From the NCBI GenBank assembly GCA_020881915.1, contig JAJFPB010000001.1, forward strand, positions 2,232,001 through 2,296,000: a DNA stretch of 64,000 nt, written 5' to 3'. The translations under genes and the position numbers were made by a program. This stretch comes from Paramyrothecium sp. XJ0827 (lineage: Eukaryota > Ascomycota > Sordariomycetes > Hypocreales > Stachybotryaceae). The notes under the pieces are model-generated. The model saw only the letters and a list, made by a program, of their open reading frames with translations, had not been told where the DNA came from and ran no database searches. Shown in pieces: positions 53,028 to 64,000 of this stretch. Each line of letters starts with the position of its first letter. The first letter of the stretch is position 1.

Positions 53028-55370
53028 ATGGACGACTTCCCAGCTTCCATGGGCGCCACGCGCCGCGAGCCCGAGCCCGACAACCAATCCATCGACAGCG
53101 ACCGAGAGGGCATCTACGCCGACAACGACAACCCCACGCAAATCGTCACTTTTGCGCCGAGGGAGAGGTTCAAGTTGGGCTTGTTCGATTGCATATGCTT
53201 GATTCTGAACCGAACGGTTGGTGAGTCTCCGCCAAGTCCTACCATGCTGAGCAAGGCATCCACGCGGCAAAGCTCAATGGCTGATCCCTCGCAGGAACGG
53301 GCATATTCAACTCGCCTCAACGCGTCATGAAGGGCACGGGGTCCACCGGCGCCTCGCTGCTGATGTGGCTCTTGGGATCGGTGTACTGCCTCTCGGGCAC
53401 CCACGTCTACATGGAGTACGGTCTCAACATCCCGCGCTACTCCATTAATGGTGTTGAGCAGAGCGTCCCTCGAAGCGGCGGTGATCTCAACTACTTGCAA
53501 TACGTGTATCGACGGCCGAGGAAGGACTCGGTCCTCCTTTCCACGTGCCTCTTCTCCATTGCCTTCATCTCCCTGGGCAACATGGCGGGCAACTGCATCT
53601 CCTTCAGCATCAGGGTGCTCAATGCCGCGGATGTTGAGAACCCAAGCAGCGGCACGGTCCGAGGCATCGCGCTCGCCACTGCCGCCGCTACTTGTCTGAT
53701 CCACGCCTTCTCCCGCCGAGGCGGTATCTGGCTCAATAACCTCTTCGCCATGATCAAGGTCATGATCCTTCTCTTCATCCTCGTCGTGGCCATCGTCGTG
53801 TCGGCTGGCGGCCTGCCCAAAGCCAAAAACGAATTCACTGAGAACACCAAAGCTTCGGCGTCCTTTGAGGGCGCCTCCGAGGATGCCAACGGCTACGCGC
53901 ATGCGTTCCTGGCCATCATCTTTAGCTTCTCGGGCTACGAACAGGTCAATTATGTGATGGGCGAGGTCGGCCGGCCGCGCCGCAAGTACCCCATTGCCAT
54001 GATATCTGGAGTCACGATCATCATTGTGCTCTACATGGCCATCAATCTCGCATATGTAAGGCGATTTGGTAGTATCCTGTCGCACAGCACGTCACAGACT
54101 AACATTATTATAGATGGCAGTTGTTCCCAAGGAACTGCAAATGCATGGTAAGGGCGGCGTAGCCCAACAATTCTTCGAGCTGTCAATTGGCACGATATCC
54201 GACGACAAGACCGGCAGGCGTATCTTCAACGGTCTTTTGGCCATCTCCAGCCTGGGAAACATCATTGTCATGACGTACACCGCTGCCCGCGTGAAGCAGG
54301 AGATTGCCAAAGAGGGCATCATCCCGTTTGCCAAGTTCTTTGCCCAAAACAAGGACCTCTCCCTGGGCAGGCTGTTGCGCTGGTTCCACCGCAAAGGCTA
54401 CTTCTCGTTCCTCATGCGTCTCAAGTGGCTCGCGCCCGAGGAGCACAGCGACAAGACCCCCGTAGGCGCCTTGGTTCTTCACCTGGTGTCCTGTATCATT
54501 TTGATCCTGGCGACGTGGGGCCTCGAGCCTGACTCGGCCTACACTCTTCTTACGAGCCTGAGCTCCTACCTGATCAACGCGTTCAGCGGGACATTTTTGG
54601 CCCTTGGCATCCTCATCCTCCGCTTCCGAGGCGTCTCCTCCTCAAGTATTATAGGCGCGGACGAAGGCGAGCCAAAAGTACGAAAGTCGTGGGCCAGCAT
54701 TAGCCGCTTCAACCCCGGGTTGAGCGTGGTATGCGCCTTGATCTACATGGTAGGAAACCTGTTCCCCGTCGTCACCACGTGGATCAAGCCCAGCGGCGAG
54801 CTGAACTCACCCGACTCGCCCTACGAGTACTGGCTTCCACCGACCATCTGCTGGGCGGTCATCGGCCTTGGCATCGCGTGGTTCCTGGGCTTCGTCATCA
54901 TCGCGTGGCGCATCGACCGCAAGCACCACAAGGTGTTTGTGGTTGAGAAGAGGCCCGAGTTCGAGAGCGTCGGCGCAGGATCATCGAGAGCCGAGAAAGC
55001 CGGCAAGGACCCCAACGATGGCGGTCTCGTGCTCGTCCACGAGACTGTATATCTAAGTTGGGTGGGGAGGGAGACGCTCCGCGCGAGGAGATCCGAACGC
55101 ACTTCATACGGGGGCACCGAGCAGACAACGAGCTCTGGGGCCATGCTCAAAGGGACGGATTTTGACGGCTTTTACCAGGCGCAACAGCAACAGGAGCCGC
55201 AATTCCAACAGCAGCCGCCCCAGCCGCAGCATTTCCAAGCGCAGCAATATCAACCACAGCAGTTCCAGCCGCAGCAGTATCAGCCGCAGCATTATCAGCA
55301 AGAGCAACAGTTTGACGGTTTCAATGTATATCAGTCGCAACAACATCATGATTTCATGGGGCGGAGATAG
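53028..55370 (+). CDS. Amino-acid permease (APC superfamily, Mup1-like) with Gln-rich tail
   Basis: Plasma-membrane amino-acid transporter of the LAT/methionine-permease-like branch. Exons 53028-53220, 53295-54055 and 54114-55370 (introns 74 and 58 bp), 736 residues. A hydrophilic N-terminus (~45 residues) precedes TM1, which carries the helix-breaking motif NRTVGTGIFNSPQRVMKGTG rebuilt across intron 1. Further landmarks are IIFSFSGYEQVNYVMGEVGR (TM6 region) and ISSLGNIIVMTYTAARVKQE with IAKEGIIPFAKFFA (TM8 region). The last ~70 residues are extraordinarily rich in Gln with repeating Q-Q-Y/F-Q-P units, absent from typical family members, which usually end soon after the last helix. Substrate not certain. 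Confidence 0.9.
55177..55312 (+). repeat. CAG/CAA-rich repeat coding a Gln-rich tail
   Basis: Imperfect tandem units of about 15 nt encoding Q-Q-Y/F-Q-P, inside the last exon of the amino-acid permease. CAG and CAA codons are interspersed with CCG, TAT and TTC, so the array is impure and may be fairly stable. Confidence 0.85.
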
Positions 55371-55933
55371 CCGACATACGGGTCATCACGATTTTGTTCT
55401 TCTTGGGATTGGTCTTCAGAATAGCGGCGTTTGATGTTTGATTCATTTGTAATCTATGATACCTAACAAATTTTCACTTTGAGCGGACTCTTACCGATGG
55501 CATCCGTGTACGCCGAATGGTAGCAATGTCGTAGGGCTCAGTTGGCCTTCAGCAGATTGGCATGCGAGCAACGGCCTCGAGTTTGCTCACTGCATGCGTG
55601 TGGCTTTTGCAGGCCTTGCTAGAATTCTTCATCTATGTGCGCATCGACAACAAAGCCTTGTAATTATTAAGAATATATGTTCAAGCCGTTGCAATGTCAT
55701 TGGTTCTGCGCCTCGCTCCACCCAAGAACCCACCCTCCCCATCCCGAAAGACCTCTTAGTCCGTTGCCGACGATCTGTTCGGCTTTTACTAGATACAAGT
55801 TGGACCCAAAACCCGCTCACCGGCATGAAAGCATTAGATGGAAGCCTCCTGTCTCCCGTCCCAATCGTTATCTCGCTCATATAGTTGATACACAGCTCGT
55901 CTAATTATACGAAACCTTGTTCTGCTTCGAAAT
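55371..55933. other. Convergent intergenic region
   Basis: 563 bp between the 3' ends of the permease and CET1 genes. No gene recognised. Confidence 0.55.
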
Positions 55934-58514
55934 TCAAGCAGCAAACTCCCTGGCCTTGCGAGCGAGGACCCGCACGTTGTCCACAAGGCCTTCGACCAAT
56001 TCTTGGTATCGGTGCGCGCCGCCAGACATGGCTCTTTTGCCTTGGTCGAGCAAAATACCAGGCGCCAATTCAATCTCAAGCTCATGTTCCTTTTCAGACC
56101 GTTGATGATTCTGCGGCCTCGTTAGTCTATACCTCTGGAAATCTCTATACAGACGATCAACTTACCCCTGGCCCTGCTACGGTTTGCGTGACTTGTGTCA
56201 AGTCAATCTGGTAATGGCCTTGCCTGTAACTGAGTCGGTCCTTATTGCGATCAAAGTGTCTGTCTTGCGAGCTTGGAGCTAGTTGCTCCAGCTCTTCGAC
56301 TGGCCCATCCCAATTCATTTCCAAATTGATGCTTAGTCGACAGTCCATCGGGCACGACGGCATGTGCAAGTCTATGTCTGCTACACGAGCCTTGATAATC
56401 TTGCCCAGAACTTCGCGCGTCTTTTGATCATACGTCACTCGCACTTTGACGTTTCTACTGCGAGCCCCCAAGCGGGATCTTACGCAGCCTGGGATTCGAC
56501 CTTGCAACTCAGGTGGGAGCTCAAAGAATCGATCCACTTCACGTCGATGCTTGTAGTGCACTTGAACACGGTTTCCGCCATTTGGAGCCCGCGGGTCCGT
56601 CTGAATGACGACCTGGTTGAGGAAGTCGTTAAACGCCTTGTGATGTGCCTGTACAAGCTCATTAGTCTACTAGCTCAATCTTAAATATGGTTAGAGGCTT
56701 ACTTCGGTCATGCTACTACGAAATGCAGTTCGTCCATTGTCACGTAGGACGGATTCGGACTCGAGAAGCCTCTCCGTCCTCGAGTTCGTGTCTTTGTCAA
56801 TAAGGGTTCCCAGTTTCGCCTCGATCTCAAATTGGATCCCGCGGCTCATAATCTCCTGCAGATCCGAGTTGTTGACTACGTGGATGAAAAGGAAATCGGC
56901 GACAGTCTTTGAGAGCTCCTCGTATGGCTTGACCCCTGTGATGCTCGCCTCCCACGGACCTAGAATTTCCTGAGGCCCAGGCTCGGGGGGCGGTGGAGCT
57001 TGATTCTGAGGAGGATTTTGCGTTCGAGATGCCTCGGGCGATGGATGACGGCTATGTTCAACGCTATCCTTCTTGCCATTAACCACAGGCTGATGGGCTC
57101 GCTTCTGGAGGACGAAGTTGGGATTGCTCGGCAATTTGTTTGCCAAGGTGTGAGCACTACGAGCCCAAATAGGCGGCTCTTTTCGTACAACACGCTTCTT
57201 CCGGAGGACTGACGGCGACGCTGATTTTTCAAGCTGTCTCGGCTCACTGCCGTTGACTGCACCAGGTGGTGGGCGAGTCTCCTTCCGTTCCAGCTCGCTG
57301 GGACTCAAGTCACGATCATCCAGCTTTCTCTTCGCAGGTGTCATGACACGATCTAAATCGACAACCATGTGCTGAGGCGGTGGCACGGGCCTTGCGTCCG
57401 AACCGGAGGAAGTCCGAGGACGATCTGGGTTGCTGGGAAGAGAAGGCACGCGCGTCTTTGGACTAACGGAAAGGCTGTGTTCCCTCTCGTGATTGGAGGG
57501 TGGTCGATGATGATGAGCTTCTGGGGCGGGCGACCCGTAAAGGCTTTGCGAACCGGAAATCCTTTGCGAGTGTTGCGGGTGACCGGCAGATTGAGTATGC
57601 GCAGTATGAGTGCTGGCAGTCGACGAGGCTCTCTGCTGGTATGGGCTTGGTGGATGCGCGAAGCTGCCAGAAGCTGTAGATTGTCTAGACACAGTGGGTT
57701 GAGGAGGACCCAAGGGGGTTGGCGGTTGTGAGGGTTGGCGGTTGTACTCAGCAGGCGGAGGACGTGGCGCAGCAATAGGACTAGCTTGAAGTTGTAGAGG
57801 ACCGAAGTGATGCTGGCTCTGGGCAGATGTCGGGGTAGGGGTTGAGTGAACCGACTGGGAGCGTTGCGAGGCGTATGAATGCGAACCATGCGTGGCTACA
57901 GGCGGAGTTTGTGGGACGGGTTGGTGTTGTTGCACGTATGGTGCGGCAGCGGCGTGTGGTGCCACGCTTTGCGGATAGGCGTCGCCTCGTTGCTGCTGGG
58001 GGTATTGGTTGGGAGGATATTGATGCCTTTGAACCGGGCTCGTTATTTCTTGACTCTGTACAGGGAAGGGATAGCCACCAGCAGCTCCAGCTGAAGCAGT
58101 CGAAGGTGTAGGGGTTTGCCGATACGGTGATGGAGCCGACATGGAACCGGCAGTTGGGGATCGGACGTCGTGGAACGAGTTGGTGGTTTGAAGGGGAGGC
58201 GGCGCAGAACGGCCAGGATACGGGCCGGGAGATGGGCCGGGAGGTGGGCGCGGAGTTTGGTAGGGGGACTGGGGAGGATACGAGCCTCCACCGTGCTGTT
58301 GGCGCGGAGATGCGTGAGGAGCGTGGTGCTGTGGGTAATCCTGCCCAGGATGCGGCTGTTGGGGAGCACCAGCATGGCCATAGTCGCGGTAGGGATACTG
58401 TGCAGCCGGGCTTTGAGGTGGTCGAGCCTGATGCTGCTGCTGGGGAGTCGGAGGAGCCTTGGGAGCGCCGCGCTCTCCATTGTCGGCCGTGTTGAGGACA
58501 GAACGAAGATCCAT
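55934..58514 (-). CDS. CET1: mRNA-capping enzyme beta subunit, RNA 5'-triphosphatase (Cet1-type)
   Basis: Nuclear metal-dependent triphosphatase removing the gamma-phosphate of nascent pre-mRNA, the first capping step. Exons 58514-56703, 56648-56166 and 56110-55934 (introns 54 and 55 bp, phase 0), 823 residues. Residues 1-~500 are Pro/Gln/Ser-rich and disordered, with basic patches. The tunnel-fold catalytic domain follows: the glutamate-bearing strand FEIEAKLGTLID, HYKHRREVDRFFELP, VRVTYDQKTREVLGKII, CRLSINLEMNW and the closing metal-binding strand HELEIELAPGILLD, the last reached only through the third exon. All three glutamate motifs are intact. The N-terminal extension is much longer than in yeast Cet1. 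Divergent from RPN2 with 1.5 kb between. Confidence 0.93.
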
Positions 58515-60032
58515 GATTGCGCCCTGATGTATGATCCTAAGACCGGCTCGACGAAGACAGGATTGGGCAGCGCGCGACGGGAAGCCAGGCAGTCGGTGGG
58601 GGATAAATACTCGGATGGCTATAAATCATGAAGTCTATGGATGCTGGCTGGACGCGACGTTGGTCGGATAGCGAGTCTAGACGGTCGTCGGTGGCGCGTT
58701 GGGTGCTGGTGCGGGCGAGTCGCAAACGGACATCATCACGTTCGTCGAGGGGGGTCGATCGGACAGCGACTGGGCGACGACAGCGTCGCGGGTGGTCGTC
58801 GTGAGGCAGAGGCAATACGGACGGGTGTCGAGAAATAGGGATGGAGCGGTACGGCGAAGGAGACCGGGACAGCAGATGCTGGCAATTGCGTAGCCAGGCA
58901 CAGGGGCGTGCGTTTCGCGAGAAGATGAGCTGGCGATAATGGGCCCCAGGATTTTAGCAGAGGGACATGGCTGGGAACAAATTTGCTGATGTACATGCTT
59001 TTTTAGCCCGCTTTTCCCGTTGTTGGTCGAGGCCTGGGGAAGCAAGGTACCTTTCCTTACATCGACTGCCTGCCTGACCCGCGACGTACGTACTTCACAG
59101 GTCTGGGCGACACAGATTGCGCAAGGCAACAATAGCTGCAGATGCTTCCAGACTGGAAAAGCCGCTGGTCATTGCGACACCAAAAGCCATTCATGACTGT
59201 CTACCTACCTAATCTGAGAATTGACCCTTTTCGGCGCGGTAGTCTGTGCCTTTGGCCACTGCATAAGAGCAACCTTGTTCACCTTTTCACAAGGGCACAT
59301 AAGGTAAAGAAGTGGCACTGCGCTCATGTACTTATACAAACCCTACCTGTACCTTGCGCTTCTGCAATGTTGAAGTACCCCAATAACAGTGAACTCCAAT
59401 CTGCGAGAGAAAACTTATCTTTTTTTCTCGAGCCTCCCATGCTCTCCCAAAGACGCACAGAGAGTTGCGCAAAAGATTTCGCCCTGCTCCCCGCACTTTG
59501 GACCGTGTACAACGCAGCACCAACAAGGCTGGGCGAGAAGCTGTAACCCTGAATGAGGAAAAGGGAGCAATGGTGCATAATTTACACAAGTCTCTAATCT
59601 TAGTCATCAAACTTCTCTCGTCGTTCGCCTGTCTTTGTTGAGCATTCAGCACGAGTACAGTCACGTGATAGCCGAGCCCTGCTTACTAAGGGTATCTCTG
59701 CTCCGCGACCTGCATCATGGAAGCTTCCGTGATTGGTCCGTGCGTTCATGTCTGCTCGCAGGCAGAGCTGTGCCTGACGTGGATCATCTCGTGCCTGTTT
59801 CTGGCTCTGGTCCATGATTCTTGATCCGCAACAACACCCTTCCTATCCCTCATTCTGTACAGCAGACGCACCCTCCTACGAGCCACCTCGAAGGCCCATC
59901 TTCCCTGCCATCTGGGGTCTCTGCATCTGAATCCTCATAACCATATCTCAGCAAGTCGCGGGAGTGCGCACGCTCCTCGCCCCTTCGAACCCCATCGCCT
60001 CTTCGCAGCAGCCTCGTCCCAATCTTCCCGCG
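58515..60032. other. Divergent promoter region CET1 / RPN2
   Basis: 1.5 kb between the two housekeeping genes, transcribed away from each other. Contains short frames only. No gene recognised, and no proteasome control element of the yeast type noticed. Confidence 0.5.
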
Positions 60033-63000
60033 ATGCCTGGCCTTGTATCCGCGACGGGCGTTCTGGCCTTCCTCGCCGACGAGGAGCCGGAGCTCAAGGT
60101 CTTCGCTCTTCAGACACTCAATGATGACATCGACACTGTCTGGACCGAGGTCGCTGGAGCTCTGAGCCAAATGTACGAGAAATGCGCATTTCCCCTCCGA
60201 GACCGTTGTGCTGCTAACGTGAGCATCGAATAGCGAGGCTCTGTATGAGGACGAGTCCTTCCCCCAGCGGCAACTCGCTGCTTTGGTCCTTGCCAAAGTA
60301 TACTACCATCTCCAGGCATACAATGACAGCATGGCTTTTGCTCTTTCGGCTGGCGATTTATTCAAGCTTGAATCCCCCGGCGAATTCGAGGAGACAATCA
60401 TCTCCAAGTGTGTCGACCAGTACATTGCTGTGACTGCCGCGAAGCATACGGCCCCCAAGACATCTGCCAACACCGACCTCCCCGAGCTGTCAACTACCTT
60501 CAGCTCCTCCGATGGTATCATGTCGCCCACCACTCCTTTCTCTCAGACTACACTCCCTCCCAAGTCCCTCCTCTCGCGAGACTCCATCGATAACACGATT
60601 CTCGATGCCACCTTCCAACCCGTGACCAAGGTCGGCCGCTCCGGTTCCATCGCACAGCTGCCCGATCAAGCCACCGAGTTGGCTCTTCAGCGTGTCATCG
60701 AGCGTCTCTTCGATAGCTGCTTGGAGCAATTTCGATACAAGCAGGTCGTTGGTATCGCTGTCGAGGCCAAAAACCTGACTGTCCTCCGGCAGGTCATCAA
60801 GCGCGCAAGCGATGATGAGCGACGCTCCAAGACCAAGTCTCAGGATGGGCAGACCGGGCCAGCCGAAGAGCTCATGGACTATATCCTCGGCATTTGCATG
60901 GACATTGTGCAAGAGCGGAGCTTCCGAACCGAGATCCTGCGCCTCATCCTGGATTTGCTCAACGAAATTCCCAACCCCGACTACTTCGCAATCGCAAAAT
61001 GCGTTGTCTATCTCAACTCAGATGAGGAGGCGTCTCGCATGCTGCGTACTCTGGTCACCAAGGGTGACCGCACCTCCATAATCAATGCCTACCAGATTGC
61101 CTTTGATCTTTACGACAACGGAACGCAGGAGTTCTTGGGCAAGGTCCTTTCGTCGCTGCCCTCCGGCGAGCAGCCTAAGAAGGATGAGGCCACCGAAGGA
61201 GAGGACAAGCCAGAAGAGAGCGAACCACTCTTGGAGAACCAGGAGCCTGCAGCAGCGGAAGAGGAGCTGCCAGAGGATGTTGCCAAGGTGTACCGAAATA
61301 TCCGTTCGATCTTGGATGGATCCAAGACAATCCGCCTTAATCTCGAATTCCTTTACCGAAACAACCACACCGACTTGAGTATCCTCAACAAGGTTCGAGA
61401 CAGTTTGGAGGGCCGCAACTCCATCTTCCACACTGCAGTGACATTCTGCAACGCTTTCATGAACCAAGGCACTACTAATGACAAGTTCTTCCGCGATAAC
61501 CTGGAGTGGCTGGGCAAGGCTGTCAACTGGTCCAAGTTCACGGCCACGGCTGCTCTGGGCGTTATTCACCGTGGCAACCTCTCCCAATCCCGTAAACTTC
61601 TTGAGCCCTATCTGCCCAAGAATGGTGGACTCAGTGGCGGGTCAATCTTCAGCCAAGGTGGAGCTCTTTACGCCTACGGTCTCATCCACGCAAACCGAGG
61701 CGCTGGTGCTCTCGAGTATCTCAAGACGCAATTCAGCCAAGCCGAAGAAGAAGTTGTCCAGCATGGTGGTGCGCTTGGTCTCGGTATTGCTGGCATGGCT
61801 ACCGGTGATAGCGACGTCTTCGAAAAGCTCAAGGATATCTTGTTCCAAGATTCCGCTCTGAACGGTGAGGCCGTCGGTTTGGCCATGGGTCTTATTATGC
61901 TGGGTACTGGCAATGTCAAGGCGCTCGAGGTAATGATTACGTATGCCCACGAGACTACCCACGAGAAGATTGTTCGTGGTGTCGCTATCGGCATGGCCTT
62001 GATTATGTACGGCCGCCAAGAGGGCGCTGACGTCCTAATCGAGGGTCTGCTCAACGATCCTGATCCCACACTTCGATATGGTGGTATCATGACTGTCGCC
62101 CTCGCCTACTGCGGCACCGGCAGCAACAAGGCAATCCGAAAGCTCCTGCACACTGCTGTCAGCGATGTCAACGATGACGTGCGCCGAATTGCTGTCATGA
62201 GCTTGGGTTTCATCCTTTTCCGCAAGCCTGGCAGTGTACCTCGCATGGTTGAGCTCCTCTCCGAATCGTATAACCCCCATGTCCGTTACGGTTCAGCCAT
62301 GGCGCTGGGTATCTCCTGCGCTGGCACTGGTCTCGACGAAGCAATTGACCTGCTAGAGCCCATGATGAAGGACCCGACCGATTTCGTGCGACAAGGTGCC
62401 CTCATTTCTTTGGCCATGATCATGGTTCAGCAAAACGAAGTCATGAACCCCAAAGTCGCCTCCATTCGCAAGACACTGAAGAAGGTCGTCGGCGATCGAC
62501 ACGAAGACGCCATGACAAAGTTCGGTGCTGCTCTTGCCCTCGGCATCATTGACGCTGGAGGCCGTAACTGCACCATCGGCCTGCAGACTCAAACCGGTAA
62601 CCTCAACATGGCCGGCATTGTCGGCATGGCTGTTTTCACTCAATACTGGTACTGGTTCCCCTTCACCCACTTCCTGTCCCTCAGCTTTTCTCCGACCTCG
62701 GTGATCGGCTTGGACCATGATCTTCAGATGCCCGACTTCAAGTTCCACTGTGCCACCCGTCAGAGCCTGTTCGACTATCCTCCTGAACAAGAGGTCAAGG
62801 CCGAGGAGGGTCCCGCTCTGATTGCTACGGCAATCTTGTCCACTACGGCCCAGGCCAAGCGGAGAGCCCAGAAGAAGGAGCGTGCACAGCGCCGGGAGAG
62901 CATGGATATCGATCCAGCCCCGACCAAGGGTGGCGACAAGATGGAAGTTGACGAGGACAGAAAGGAAGATGTCAAGGACAAGAAGGAGGGCGACGAGAAG

Positions 63001-63604
63001 GAATCGTCCGCCGCTGCCGAGACCAAGAAGAAGCCGGAGAAGGAGAAGATTGGCTACGAGATTGAGAACATGAGCCGGGTTTTGCCCAACCAGCTCAAGT
63101 ACGTTAGCTTCCCATCGGGACGATACAAGCCTGTTAAGAAGGTAAGTTCATGGCAACGGAAATTGAAACTGGCATCGCTAACATAATTTGCAGCCCACTG
63201 GTGGCCCAATGCTTCTGGACGACACCCAACCCGAAGAAGAGAAGACGCTGCTCGAGGAGAAGCTCAAGAAGGTTACGACGGAACGGGCGCCGGTTGCAGG
63301 CCAACCTCTCCGCGGAGCCTCCGGTCGCCCTGGGGGACGGGGTGGACGAAGTGTGCTGGAAGGCCTGGTTGATCCCTCCCGCTCAACAAGCATCCCCGTC
63401 ATGGACCAGCTGCTTCGTGGCCAAGGCCGTTCACCGTTTGGCCTGGTGGAACCTCAGACCCCGGCGAGCAATGTCGCCGGTTCCGGTGCTGCAGCAGCCG
63501 CCGGCGTGCTGACGGCCGTTGACGAGGACGGCGAGGGTGACGAGGAGGCTCCCGTGCCTGGTGAATTCGAGTACTTCTCGGATGGCAGCGACGAAGAGGA
63601 ATAG
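60033..63604 (+). CDS. RPN2: 26S proteasome regulatory subunit RPN2 (PSMD1)
   Basis: Largest non-ATPase scaffold of the 19S base, contacting Rpn13 and ATPases. Exons 60033-60172, 60234-63141 and 63194-63604 (introns 61 and 52 bp), 1152 residues. The first splice gives ALSQ..IEALYEDESFPQRQLAALVL, the standard RPN2 start. Residues ~390-800 contain the proteasome/cyclosome repeats forming the toroid, e.g. GGALYAYGLIHANRG, LGLGIAGMATGD, VAIGMALIMYGRQ, GGIMTVALAYCGTGSNKAIR and YGSAMALGISCAGTG. A Lys/Glu-rich (KEKE) segment lies near 900-960 (KEDVKDKKEGDEKE). The C-terminus is Gly/Arg-rich and then acidic, ending FEYFSDGSDEEE, consistent with the Rpn13-binding tail. Slightly longer than yeast RPN2 (945). 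Confidence 0.96.
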
Positions 63605-64000
63605 GAGAACTAGGCGTTGCGTCTCGCTGTGTTGTTTCGTCACACCGACCCGCGATGAATGCTGCTTGCGCATCGCGAGCACTCCCTCCATGTTTCAGCA
63701 TGGAAACCTCCATGGCTATGTACTACTAGGTAGTGATATCAAGGGGTGCATCCGCTGGATCATGGGTTCTTACAAGTTAGATGGAGCTGGAACGCGATTA
63801 GCAGTGGGGTGTAGAATGTAGAATAGAGCACTCGCAGCTCCTCGAGCTGCGAAGGAATGGGTGTAGTCCGGTGTACATCATACGCTAATATGCACTTCTT
63901 TCTTCCACCTCAATGATCTCTGCACCTCGTATGTGCTTGTGATCAAGGTGAAGTTGTCCCGCACAAGCACCGAATGTGCAAGGCAATATCTGATCATGTT
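63605..64000. other. Right edge, RPN2 3' flank
   Basis: 396 bp of RPN2 3' flanking sequence. No further gene start is visible before the window ends. Confidence 0.55.

Noticed and set aside
53114..54085. 323-codon minus-strand open frame
   Set aside because: Antisense to the amino-acid permease exon; no domain resemblance, charged low-complexity composition.

Overview
The window is nuclear DNA of a filamentous ascomycete (Pezizomycotina, most probably a Sordariomycete). Support comes from short 48-108 bp GT-AG introns, low gene density, intron-bearing tRNAs, and fungal families: a Cet1-type capping triphosphatase, a SAT4/Pth11-type membrane domain, a LaeA-like methyltransferase, a fungal membrane-bound desaturase and a UapA-type purine permease. 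I assembled spliced models by requiring canonical splice sites, preserved reading phase and continuity of known family motifs. All are homology-by-eye calls.

Layout. 1-2.7 kb: no gene seen. 2.8-4.2 kb (+): threonine aldolase. 6.1-8.4 kb (+): secreted GH37 trehalase. 8.6-9.1 kb (-): two tRNA-Leu(CAG) genes with different introns. 9.6-11.2 kb (-): UNC93-like membrane protein. 14.3-15.7 kb (+): fatty-acid desaturase, convergent with an acyl-protein-thioesterase-like hydrolase (15.9-16.8 kb, -). 17.5-19.6 kb (-): a phosphotransferase-family gene with an in-frame amber codon, next to a tRNA-Pro(AGG). 20.3-23.0 kb (-): putative zinc-cluster transcription factor. 24.9-27.8 kb (-): intronless 951-residue fusion of a Pth11/SAT4-like 7-TM domain to a FucP-type transporter.

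31.1-42.5 kb looks like an accessory block: sugar-type MFS transporter, cupin, Phs1-like 3-hydroxyacyl-CoA dehydratase, cytochrome P450 and LaeA-like methyltransferase, in AT-richer DNA with long gaps. No backbone synthase is visible. From 43 kb onward the content is mostly core: JIP5 (ribosome biogenesis), a purine permease, an 854-residue unknown with a STAND-like N-terminus, an amino-acid permease with a glutamine-rich tail, CET1 (mRNA capping) and RPN2 (26S proteasome).

How the genes relate: the core genes are independent housekeeping functions. The only groups that could act together are the desaturase and thioesterase (lipid metabolism, weak inference) and the 31-42 kb tailoring-type genes (inference). 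The most unusual items are the 7-TM/FucP fusion and the interrupted phosphotransferase gene.
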